DNA from: Actinomycetota bacterium
GTDB lineage: Bacteria > Actinomycetota > Actinomycetes > S36-B12 > UBA5976
DNA: 28,885 nt
Assembly: GCA_016870945.1 (NCBI GenBank)
Contig: VGAH01000002.1
Coordinates: forward strand, 1 to 28,885
Direction: 5' to 3'
The notes under the pieces were generated by a model that saw nothing but the letters and a program-made list of their open reading frames with translations, was not told the DNA's origin and ran no database searches. This document shows, one piece after another, positions 1 through 7,435 of this stretch (positions are counted from its first letter, which is position 1; every line of letters begins with the position of its first letter). The position numbers were made by a program, and so were the translations under genes.

Positions 1-1
1 C

Positions 2-472
2 CGTGACACCTTCTTCGGTGCCAAGAAAGCTGCTGAGGCCAAAGCCGAAGAGGCTGCTCGAGCAAATGTGCCGGCGGCTAAAGAACTAGTCGAAAAGATT
101 GAAAGGGTTCGCCAGGTAAGCGACCTACGTATTGCAAGAGGAACCCTTAGGCCTCTACTCGACGCCTACGACCGTGTTGGCCCTTTGCCAAAGCCAGAAG
201 AGAAAGCTCTAAGCCGGCAAATAAAGCAAGTGCAAGACGAGCTAAAAGCCAAAGAGGACGCCGCACGTAAAGGCAATGACCCTGAAAAATCCAGTAGAGC
301 AAACAACACCGCGCACCAACTCAAGCAGCGGATGGACTCAGTACGTCAAGATCTAAAAGAAGCTGAAGAGCGTGGTGACCAAGTTGGCACTGCAAAACTG
401 CGCACTCAACTCGAAAGCCAACAAGCCCTGCTTGACGCGGCTGAAGTCGTTTTAAAGGAGTTCGCGAACTAA
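2..472 (+). CDS. DUF349 domain protein, C-terminal part (5' end off window)
   Basis: The reading frame is open from base 2, so this is the C-terminal part of a longer protein. The GTG at 68 is an internal Val codon, not a start. The visible 156 residues begin with an RDTFFGAKK stretch and continue as highly charged Lys/Glu/Ala/Gln-rich helices, which fits the repeated helical units of DUF349 proteins and suggests coiled coils. There is no signal peptide or membrane segment in view. The function of the family is not settled and I do not assign one. The gene converges on rel: its TAA (470-472) overlaps the rel TAG (469-471), leaving no room for a terminator between them. The family call is fairly sure; the role is unknown. 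Confidence 0.8.
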   Translation, partial: RDTFFGAKKAAEAKAEEAARANVPAAKELVEKIERVRQVSDLRIARGTLRPLLDAYDRVGPLPKPEEKALSRQIKQVQDELKAKEDAARKGNDPEKSSRANNTAHQLKQRMDSVRQDLKEAEERGDQVGTAKLRTQLESQQALLDAAEVVLKEFAN

Positions 473-2694
473 GCCCGAGACACCTCGTAGACACCCTCTA
501 CTTCTCTTACCGCAGAAAGCACGGTATCTAGGTGGCGAACGTCTGACATTTCGAATGTAAACCTCGAGAAAGCCACTCGATCGCGTCGAGTGAAAATCGA
601 CCCTGAGACGATATTGACTCTTTGATCTGTGAGGGCCTTGGTGACATCTGAAAGCAGGCCCTCGCGGTCTAACGCTTCGACCTGAATGCGCACCATGAAT
701 ACCCCGTGGCCTGTGTGGCCCCAGCTAACGTCGATGATCCGCTCGTCTTTAGCCCTTAAGTCATCAGCATTAGTGCAGTCAGTGCGATGAACGGACACCC
801 CTTCACCCCTGGTCACAAACCCCAAAATCTCATCACCTGGAACCGGCATGCAGCATCGCGCCAACTTCGTTTGCACATCGCTTAACCCTTCGACCACGAC
901 TGAGGTGTCATCGATGGGCGCCCGAGCAGAGGTGCCTACCAGGCGAGTGGCAGAGACTTCGGTTAAGTCTTCACTTGCACCTTCTTCACCGCCGTGTAGC
1001 TCTATCAACTGTCTAACCACCGTTGCCGCAGAGGTGTGGCCTTGCCCAACTGCTGCGTACAGCGTTGTCACGTCTTTAAACCGCAATCTCTCGCAGAGGG
1101 CGATTAGCGCGTCATTTGTCAACAGCCGCTGCAGCGGCAGCCCCTGTCTTCGGGCCATCCGAGCGATGGCTTCGCGCCCCATTTCGACTTGCTCTTCTCG
1201 TTGCTCCCTTGAAAACCAGTTTCGAATCTTGCTGCGTGCCCTGCCGCTCACGACGAAATTGAGCCAATCGCGTGACGGCCCGCTCTCGGATGACTTCGAA
1301 ATCAAAACGTCAATGACATCGCCATTTACCAGCTTCGCATCAAGGGGAACTAGACGTCCATTCACCTTCGCGCCAACACAATGGTGACCGACGTCGGTGT
1401 GTACCGAGTATGCGAAGTCCACAGGGGTGGCGCCGGCCGGTAGTGCTATCACGTCGCCCTTTGGGGTGAATACGAATACTTCTTGTTCGGCAATGTCGAA
1501 TCTAAGTGACTCAAGAAAGTCGCTCGGGTCTTGTGATTCGCGTTGCCAATCGACGATTTGCTTCAACCAGAGCGGATCATCGGGCCCGGTGCGACCCCCA
1601 ACCTGAAAGTCTTTGTAGCGCCAGTGTGAGGCAACACCGTATTCAGCTTCACGATGCATCTCTTCGGTGCGAATTTGAACTTCAATCGGCTTACCGAGTG
1701 GGCCGATTACGGTGGTATGTAAAGACCTGTACATCGTGAACTTTGGGCTAGCGATGTAGTCCTTGAAGCGACCGGGAACTGGTGTGAACTGGGCGTGAAT
1801 AGCGCCCAGGGCCGCATAGCAATCTTGAACGGTTTTTACCAAGACTCGCACACCTATCAAGTCGTAGATCTCGTTGAAGTCCCTACTGCGAACGATCATC
1901 TTCTGATAGATGGAATAGAAATGCTTTGGCCGCCCCGTGACCGTCGCCTTGATCGAGGAACCCTTCAATGCCTTGTTCAAGACGTTCGTGATAGTCGCGA
2001 GTTCACTCTCACGTTCAGGGGCTCGCTGCTCGACTAATTTCACAACCTCGCCATAGATCTTCGGCTGCAAGGTGGCAAACGCCCTGTCTTCTAGCTCCCA
2101 CTTGAGCGTGTTTAGACCCAACCTATGTGCCAAGGGTGCGTAAATCTCGAGAGTCTCTCTCGACTTTTCTTCTTGTTTACTCAAAGGGAGGGAACCAAGA
2201 GTTCGCATGTTGTGCAAGCGATCAGCCAATTTGATCACCAGCACGCGAATGTCTTGTGCCATAGCGACCAACATCTTGCGCACCGTCTCAGCGGCAGAGG
2301 CAGGCCCGTAAGTGACTCGATCTAACTTCGTGACACCATCGACTAATAGCGCTACCTCTTCACCGAATGTCTCTTTGACCTGTTCGATGGTGAAATCTGT
2401 GTCTTCGACGACATCGTGCAAGAGAGCAGCACTAACGGTCGCAGGCGTAAGCCCAAGGTCAGCTAAGACTTGCGCAACTGCTAAGGGGTGAGTGATGTAA
2501 GGCTCACCGTTGAGCCGTTGCTGGCCAGCATGGCGAGAAAGGGCGACTTGGTAGGCGGCCCGAACTGGATCTAAATCACTTTTTGGGTGAAAACCCTTGA
2601 TGGTCTTTAAAAGGCCTTGCAATTCGTCGGGGTCTGTAGTTCGGTCACGCAATTTAGCTATAGCCGACGTGAAACCAGTTCGGGTGTCGCTCAT
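469..2694 (-). CDS. rel: Bifunctional (p)ppGpp synthetase/hydrolase Rel
   Basis: This cytosolic stringent-response enzyme makes (p)ppGpp from GTP or GDP and ATP, and also hydrolyses it. The 741 residues are full length for a long RSH protein. Visible domains in order are an HD hydrolase domain (YITHP near 66-70, HD at 93-94, RLHNM near 159-163), a synthetase domain (EIYDLIGVRV near 275-284, then RFKD at 309-312), a TGS domain near 406-467, a Cys-containing zinc-finger-like segment (ARCCMPVPGDEI), and a C-terminal ACT domain from about 668. The RxKD motif is the form found in bifunctional Rel enzymes, as opposed to ExDD in synthetase-only RelA. The ATG at 2694 has an AGGGGGG Shine-Dalgarno tract just upstream. 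It is the last gene of the long minus-strand block, 43 bases after secF. The apt gene often found before rel in actinobacteria is absent. Confidence 0.96.
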   Translation of the reverse strand: MSDTRTGFTSAIAKLRDRTTDPDELQGLLKTIKGFHPKSDLDPVRAAYQVALSRHAGQQRLNGEPYITHPLAVAQVLADLGLTPATVSAALLHDVVEDTDFTIEQVKETFGEEVALLVDGVTKLDRVTYGPASAAETVRKMLVAMAQDIRVLVIKLADRLHNMRTLGSLPLSKQEEKSRETLEIYAPLAHRLGLNTLKWELEDRAFATLQPKIYGEVVKLVEQRAPERESELATITNVLNKALKGSSIKATVTGRPKHFYSIYQKMIVRSRDFNEIYDLIGVRVLVKTVQDCYAALGAIHAQFTPVPGRFKDYIASPKFTMYRSLHTTVIGPLGKPIEVQIRTEEMHREAEYGVASHWRYKDFQVGGRTGPDDPLWLKQIVDWQRESQDPSDFLESLRFDIAEQEVFVFTPKGDVIALPAGATPVDFAYSVHTDVGHHCVGAKVNGRLVPLDAKLVNGDVIDVLISKSSESGPSRDWLNFVVSGRARSKIRNWFSREQREEQVEMGREAIARMARRQGLPLQRLLTNDALIALCERLRFKDVTTLYAAVGQGHTSAATVVRQLIELHGGEEGASEDLTEVSATRLVGTSARAPIDDTSVVVEGLSDVQTKLARCCMPVPGDEILGFVTRGEGVSVHRTDCTNADDLRAKDERIIDVSWGHTGHGVFMVRIQVEALDREGLLSDVTKALTDQRVNIVSGSIFTRRDRVAFSRFTFEMSDVRHLDTVLSAVREVEGVYEVSRA

Positions 2695-2699
2695 TGCCC

Positions 2700-2736
2700 C
2701 CCTAACCGGTGTGAAATTTATGTCCCGATGTTAGGG
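2700..2736 (-). promoter_or_regulatory. Possible hairpin covering the rel ribosome binding site
   Basis: In the secF-rel gap, read on the minus strand, CCCTAAC (2736-2730) can pair with GTTAGGG (2706-2700). After a two-base bulge an inner CGG/CCG pairing extends the stem. The 3' arm contains the first half of the rel Shine-Dalgarno tract (A2703 plus six Gs at 2702-2697), only two bases before the ATG. Folding would partly hide the ribosome binding site. There is no following T-run, so it does not look like an intrinsic terminator. The base pairing is seen directly; the regulatory role is inference. Confidence 0.4.
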
Positions 2737-2737
2737 C

Positions 2738-3721
2738 CTAGTTCTTAGTTTGACCTTTTTCTTTATCTGCCCTACGAGCTTTCACGCGACGATTCAGCGC
2801 GATGATCGCAGGCTGTCGGTCTTTAAGTTGCGCAAGTACGCAGGGCGCTATGAAGATGGACGAATAGGTGCCCACGAGCACACCAACACCTAAAGCCACA
2901 GCCAATTCGATCAAGGTACCTGCGTTAAATACCCCTGCACCGACCACCAATATCGCCGTGATTGGCAGCAGCGTGGTGACTGAGGTATTGATCGATCTAA
3001 TGAACGTCTGGTTCACCGCTAGGTTCACGGCTTCGTTATAGGTGTATCGGCTCTGCTGCAATATGCCCTTGGTGTTTTCACGAACCTTGTCGAAAACGAC
3101 AACGGTGTCATAGAGCGAATAAGCCAGAATGGTCAAGACACCGATGATGGTGGCAGGGGTGACTTTCAAACCAAAAATGGCGTAAACGCCGACGGTGATT
3201 ATGACGTCATGCAGTAGTGCTACTAGGGCGGCAATCGCTGAACGCCAATCAAGGTAAATAGAAAGGAATACCGCAACCAAAAACAAGAACACACCCAGGC
3301 TGATGATCGCTTGCTGGGTGATATCAGCACCCCAAGTTGGCCCGACGGTTCTTACCGCGATTTCCTCTTCACCGACGCCAATGCGCTTAGCGATCTCAGT
3401 GCCTAGGCGCAGAGAGTCTTCTTCGCTGATCACCGGGGTTTGAATCTGAAGGCGGTCTTGACCGACCTGAATCACCACCGCGGTCGGCACGCCCAGGTCA
3501 CTCATGAATTCACGAGCTTGCACGATTGAAACCTTCGAGCTCGGCAGAACGAACTCAGCGCCACCCTTGAACTCAATTCCTAAGTTAAGGCCCCTGAATA
3601 AAACTGCCCCGAGAGCCACGAGAACCGCAACTGCAGAGATCGCGTACCAGATTCGCCACCTACCGACGACATCAACTGATTTCTCGCCGGAATAAAGGCG
3701 ATCACCTAGGTCTCTAAACAC
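2738..3721 (-). CDS. secF: Protein translocase subunit SecF
   Basis: SecF works with SecD beside the SecYEG channel and uses the proton gradient to help pull exported proteins through the membrane. I place the start at GTG 3721, giving 327 residues. It has an AAGGGG tract a few bases upstream, it begins inside the secD stop region (8-base overlap), and the resulting N-terminus matches actinobacterial SecF. A longer frame from 3766 would simply overlap more of secD. The family motif appears as GIEFKGG at 48-54, with Glu where Asp is common. A first membrane segment lies near 24-42, a periplasmic domain follows, and several hydrophobic helices occupy the C-terminal half, including a DTVVVFDKVREN segment typical of SecF. 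Translational coupling to secD is likely. Confidence 0.95.
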   Translation of the reverse strand: MFRDLGDRLYSGEKSVDVVGRWRIWYAISAVAVLVALGAVLFRGLNLGIEFKGGAEFVLPSSKVSIVQAREFMSDLGVPTAVVIQVGQDRLQIQTPVISEEDSLRLGTEIAKRIGVGEEEIAVRTVGPTWGADITQQAIISLGVFLFLVAVFLSIYLDWRSAIAALVALLHDVIITVGVYAIFGLKVTPATIIGVLTILAYSLYDTVVVFDKVRENTKGILQQSRYTYNEAVNLAVNQTFIRSINTSVTTLLPITAILVVGAGVFNAGTLIELAVALGVGVLVGTYSSIFIAPCVLAQLKDRQPAIIALNRRVKARRADKEKGQTKN

Positions 3722-5258
3722 TGACTGTCGCCCCTTGCTTTGGTGACACAGATGAAGAAGCCGCACCGCTTAATTTGTTCTTCACTTGCAACCCGGTGAA
3801 GCCGCCCCCTCGTTGGAACCACTTGTTTCTGGCAAGAATCGCCACAGCCGGACGTGTGAACAAAAATGCCATCCAAATGTCGACCAAGGTAGCTAAGCCC
3901 AGCCCTAAAGCGAAACCTCGAACGTTGCCAACACTTAAGACGTACAAAACGACTGCGGCCAAAAGCGTGACGAAGTCAGCAGCCAATAGGGTGCGCCTTG
4001 CTCGAACCCAACCGTAATCTGCAGCCTGTCGAACAGTTCGGCCTTCGCGGATCTCGTCCCTGATTCTTTCGAAATAGACAATAAACGAATCAACCGTGAC
4101 ACCGATTGAAATGATGATGCCGGCAACGCCAGCGAGGGTAAGCGTGAACCCGATTGTCTTGCCGAGTACTACCACTAGCGCGTAAACCAACAAGCCTGCG
4201 AATATCAAACTCAAGACTGCCACCACACCAACAGCGCGGTAGTACACGATCAGGTAGATAGCGACGAGCAATAGGCCGATTGCGCCGGCAATTAGACCGC
4301 TTCTTAGTTGGTCTGTGCCGAGAGTTGCACTCACGCTGGTTACTTCTGCAATCTCTAATGAAACGGGAAGTGCCCCGTACTTCAAGATCTGGGCGAGCTC
4401 TGAGGCTGACTGAGTATCGAACTGCCCGTCAATTTGTGCACTGCCACCGACAATCGGCTCTTGAAAGAAAGGTGCGGATTGCACGAGCCCGTCGAGCACG
4501 ATTGCAAACTGATTCTGCGGGGATGGCAGCGCGTATAGACGGGTCGAAACCTCACTTAGTTGTCGTGCACCTTCAGCGTCGAACTCAAGTGCCACAACCC
4601 ACCCACCCGCACTTTGTTGCGGTAGTTGAGGTGACGCGTCAGTTATCTGTTCGCCCACGATGAATGCAGGCTCGAGCAGGTACTGAGCTGAGCCGTCGAT
4701 AGAACAGGTGAGCGTGTACTTTTCAGGATCTAAAACTTTGCCGCCTTGTCTAACGGCCGCATCAAGGCAGTCAACGTTGCCTAACTTCGATGCAAGCTCT
4801 TCGCTGGTGTCGGCTTGAATTGGTACAGGCTCTTTTATTGAGGCCGGGTCACCTGAGGCCAAGATTTGCCCCGAGACAGCCAGCACGGGGCTAAAGTCCA
4901 ATCGGGCCGTCTGCTTTAGAAGTTGGGCGATCCTTTGCTGGTTAACCCCAGGCACTGAGGCGACGATGGCAGCACCATCGCCTGAGCCCTGCACCGTTAC
5001 CTCAGCCTCGGCCGCGCCAAAAGCGTCGACTCGTTGTCTGATAATCGAAACTGTCTGCGCCAGAACTTCATCACTAAGGGCGCCCTCTTGACCGTCGGCT
5101 AATTCGGGTAACAAGATGACTTGGGTGCCACCTTGTAGGTCAAGGCCTAGGCGCGCAGTGTTCTCGGTGTTAGGCCATAGAGCCCAGGCAAGAAAGCCAA
5201 TGACGCTTAAGAAGAAGACCGTTAAAGCTGGCAGTGGCCTAGCAACTGGGGGACGCAC
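3714..5258 (-). CDS. secD: Protein translocase subunit SecD
   Basis: This is the larger partner of SecF in the membrane-bound, proton-driven late stage of Sec export. It has 514 residues: an N-terminal membrane helix near 9-28, the conserved GLDLQGGTQ motif near 38-46, a large extracytoplasmic region, and a C-terminal bundle of membrane helices starting near 318, with VDSFIVYFERIRDEI matching the SecD loop that usually reads VDANVLIFERIREE. The GTG start at 5258 lies four bases after the ruvB stop. No good Shine-Dalgarno sequence is visible, so coupling to ruvB is likely. In most actinobacteria yajC sits between ruvB and secD; here there is no space for it. Confidence 0.95.
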   Translation of the reverse strand: MRPPVARPLPALTVFFLSVIGFLAWALWPNTENTARLGLDLQGGTQVILLPELADGQEGALSDEVLAQTVSIIRQRVDAFGAAEAEVTVQGSGDGAAIVASVPGVNQQRIAQLLKQTARLDFSPVLAVSGQILASGDPASIKEPVPIQADTSEELASKLGNVDCLDAAVRQGGKVLDPEKYTLTCSIDGSAQYLLEPAFIVGEQITDASPQLPQQSAGGWVVALEFDAEGARQLSEVSTRLYALPSPQNQFAIVLDGLVQSAPFFQEPIVGGSAQIDGQFDTQSASELAQILKYGALPVSLEIAEVTSVSATLGTDQLRSGLIAGAIGLLLVAIYLIVYYRAVGVVAVLSLIFAGLLVYALVVVLGKTIGFTLTLAGVAGIIISIGVTVDSFIVYFERIRDEIREGRTVRQAADYGWVRARRTLLAADFVTLLAAVVLYVLSVGNVRGFALGLGLATLVDIWMAFLFTRPAVAILARNKWFQRGGGFTGLQVKNKLSGAASSSVSPKQGATVSV

Positions 5259-5262
5259 GGGA

Positions 5263-6273
5263 TTAGAACTCTAGTGTCGCGACCCCAATGTGCGAAAAAG
5301 CCAAGTGCGTGGCGACTCGTCCACGAGGTGTCCTGGTCAACATTCCTGCCCTGACTAAGAAGGGCTCGCAGACCGATTCAATGGTCTCGGGTTCTTCGCC
5401 AACTGCAAGGGCCAGGGTGTTAAGGCCAACCGGACCGCCTTGGAATTTATTGCAAATGGCCTTCAAGACCTCGCGGTCAAGTTTGTCGAGGCCTAATTCG
5501 TCAACTTCAAACAAGGTCAATGCTGCATCTACGGCCTCTTGATTGACTGCGACGAACCCTTTTACTTCAGAAAAATCTCTTACCCGGCGGATCAGTCGAT
5601 TAGCGATGCGAGGAGTACCTCGACTTCTGGTGGCAATGGTGGCCTTGGCCTCTTCATCGATCTGGACTTTCATCAGTCGCGCCGACCGGTTGACGATGTG
5701 CGCTAGGTCTTGCACCTCGTAGAAGTCCAACTGAACCGTGTGGCCGAACCGATCACGCAACGGGCTTGGCAACAGGCCGCTTCGAGTGGTGGCACCAATC
5801 AAAGTAAACGGCGCGACCTCTAAAGGAATAGCTGTAGCCCCTGGGCCCTTACCGACGACGACGTCTAAGCGAAAGTCCTCCATAGCGAGGTAAAGACTTT
5901 CTTCTACCGGTCGCGCCAACCGATGAATCTCATCTATGAACAAGACTTCTTTAGCCGAAAGTGATGAAAGCAGAGCTGCCACGTCACCGGCATGCTGAAG
6001 CGCTGGGCCGCTGGTTACGCGCAGTTGCACGCCCATCTCGGCCGCGATGATTCCGGCCAGAGTGGTTTTGCCCAAACCAGGCGGCCCAACAAGTAGGACG
6101 TGGTCACAAGCCCGATCGCGTTGTCGAGCCGCTGTAATCATGAGCTCTAGTTGTTCACGGACCTTTGCTTGACCGACGAAATCTTGAAAACTCTTTGGCC
6201 TAAGAGCACCCTCGTGTTCTCGATCATCTGGTTGGGCCGTTGCAGAGGTTGGCAACGATGCCGAGCTCACCAC
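5263..6273 (-). CDS. ruvB: Holliday junction branch migration ATPase RuvB
   Basis: RuvB is the AAA+ hexameric motor that, loaded by RuvA, moves Holliday junctions during recombinational repair. The 336 residues are normal length. Walker A GPPGLGKT lies at 63-70, Walker B IDEI at 113-116, sensor 1 ATTR at 161-164, and the arginine finger is Arg173 in PLRDRFG. A winged-helix region with RTPRGRVAT is near the C-terminus. Two GTG codons in a row (6273 and 6270) could each serve as start; I keep the first. It follows the ruvA stop by three bases and is followed by secD after four, so ruvCAB and secDF are probably on one transcript. Confidence 0.97.
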   Translation of the reverse strand: MVSSASLPTSATAQPDDREHEGALRPKSFQDFVGQAKVREQLELMITAARQRDRACDHVLLVGPPGLGKTTLAGIIAAEMGVQLRVTSGPALQHAGDVAALLSSLSAKEVLFIDEIHRLARPVEESLYLAMEDFRLDVVVGKGPGATAIPLEVAPFTLIGATTRSGLLPSPLRDRFGHTVQLDFYEVQDLAHIVNRSARLMKVQIDEEAKATIATRSRGTPRIANRLIRRVRDFSEVKGFVAVNQEAVDAALTLFEVDELGLDKLDREVLKAICNKFQGGPVGLNTLALAVGEEPETIESVCEPFLVRAGMLTRTPRGRVATHLAFSHIGVATLEF

Positions 6274-6276
6274 GTG

Positions 6277-6873
6277 CTAGCGCCGGTTCACGTATGACAA
6301 CGCGACTCTTAGGCGCTCGCCCACATCTGTGACTGAATCGTCTTCGCTGCTAAGACTTTGCCGCGCATGCTGCACGGCCTCGCGTGCTTCACGCTCACCC
6401 CACCCGAGGTTGGTCAAGGCACTCATGACATCGGACCAATCAGTGCCACCATTCACGCCAAAGGCAGCGTTTGTGACGACGAAAGCGTTTGCCAGCTCAA
6501 GGACGACTCGTTGTGCGACCTTGCCGCCAACACCTGGGGCTGCTGTCAAGGCCTTAGCGTCTTGTTCGCTAATTGCCCGGCGAACTTCGTTAGCCCCCAA
6601 AGCAGAAATCATCTGCATTGCGGTCTTTGGGCCTACCCCGCTTACTTTCTTTAGGTTCTCAAATACTTGCCGCTCGCTGGCGTCGGCAAAACCAAACAAA
6701 GTCAGATCATCTTCACGCACTAGAAGATAAGTGAAAAGCGAAATCTCTTTACCCACCCTTGCTTGACTTAAAGCTTGACTCGTCGGCCTTATCGCAAGCC
6801 CGACCCCACCTACTTCAACGGTTATCTCGCTAGTTGAAACGGCCAAGACGACCCCTGTAACCGACGCGATCAT
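6277..6873 (-). CDS. ruvA: Holliday junction DNA-binding protein RuvA
   Basis: RuvA binds the four-way junction and positions RuvB rings on it. Starting at ATG 6873 gives 198 residues beginning MIASVTG, the usual RuvA N-terminus. The ATG overlaps the ruvC stop as ATGA (6873-6870). A longer frame to 6954 lies inside ruvC and is rejected. The N-terminal OB-fold (about 1-62) is followed by two helix-hairpin-helix motifs, SGVGPK at 78-83 and APGVGGK at 112-118. The C-terminal domain that contacts RuvB follows an acidic/Ser linker. It sits between ruvC and ruvB in the standard order. Confidence 0.96.
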   Translation of the reverse strand: MIASVTGVVLAVSTSEITVEVGGVGLAIRPTSQALSQARVGKEISLFTYLLVREDDLTLFGFADASERQVFENLKKVSGVGPKTAMQMISALGANEVRRAISEQDAKALTAAPGVGGKVAQRVVLELANAFVVTNAAFGVNGGTDWSDVMSALTNLGWGEREAREAVQHARQSLSSEDDSVTDVGERLRVALSYVNRR

Positions 6874-7388
6874 TTGCTCATAAAACGTGCTTGGGCCTGC
6901 ACCAATTTGGCCTGCATGCCACCACGCCACACGTGGCAGAGGGCAAGAGCGCATGCGTCAGTGGCATCGACTGGACGAGGAGTGACACGCAACCGAAAAA
7001 TCTTGGTGACCATAGTCGCCACTTGATCTTTAGACGCGCGCCCCGAACCTGTCACCGCTGCCTTCACCTCGGTAGGGGTGTGTGTTGCCACGTTTATGCC
7101 GCTGCGTGCTGCGGCCAGCATTACTACCCCAGCTGCTTGAGCGGTTCCTATTACCGTCCGCAGGTTGTGTTGGCTAAAAACCGTCTCAATGGCGACGACC
7201 TCTGGTTTGAATTCGGCTATTAGTGATTCGACACCAGTCGCTATAAACAACAGCCTGTTGGCGTGAGTTTCATCGGTTGCGGTCGTAAGCACGTCAACAT
7301 GCAGCAAGTTGGCCTGATTGCCGGGTTCACCCTCGACTACCGCAACCCCGCACCTTGTTAACCCTGGATCAACTGCAAGAACGCGCAC
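6870..7388 (-). CDS. ruvC: Crossover junction endodeoxyribonuclease RuvC
   Basis: RuvC resolves Holliday junctions by paired nicks, completing the RuvABC pathway. It has 172 residues. All four acidic catalytic positions of the RNase H-like fold are visible: Asp7 in VDPG, Glu68 in AIETVF, and Asp141 and Asp144 in DATDACALAL. The start is GTG at 7388. The upstream GAAAAGAA stretch is only a weak ribosome binding site. A 47-base gap separates it from the acyltransferase gene upstream, with no convincing promoter. The gene overlaps ruvA by four bases. Confidence 0.96.
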   Translation of the reverse strand: MRVLAVDPGLTRCGVAVVEGEPGNQANLLHVDVLTTATDETHANRLLFIATGVESLIAEFKPEVVAIETVFSQHNLRTVIGTAQAAGVVMLAAARSGINVATHTPTEVKAAVTGSGRASKDQVATMVTKIFRLRVTPRPVDATDACALALCHVWRGGMQAKLVQAQARFMSK

Positions 7389-7435
7389 GAATTCTTTTCA
7401 ACCCCCGTCGCCGACCCCGACTGGATGTTCGAAGG

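Noticed and set aside
848..1387. 179-codon open frame on the plus strand opposite rel
   Set aside because: It is antisense to well-conserved Rel domains, its translation is Ser/Thr/Arg-rich without family features, and it has no ribosome binding site.
3722..3766. Upstream extension of secF to an earlier start
   Set aside because: The extra residues lie wholly inside secD in another frame and do not resemble SecF; GTG 3721 has a better ribosome binding site and N-terminus.
6874..6954. Upstream extension of ruvA
   Set aside because: It lies inside ruvC; the ATG at 6873 gives the normal RuvA N-terminus and an ATGA overlap.
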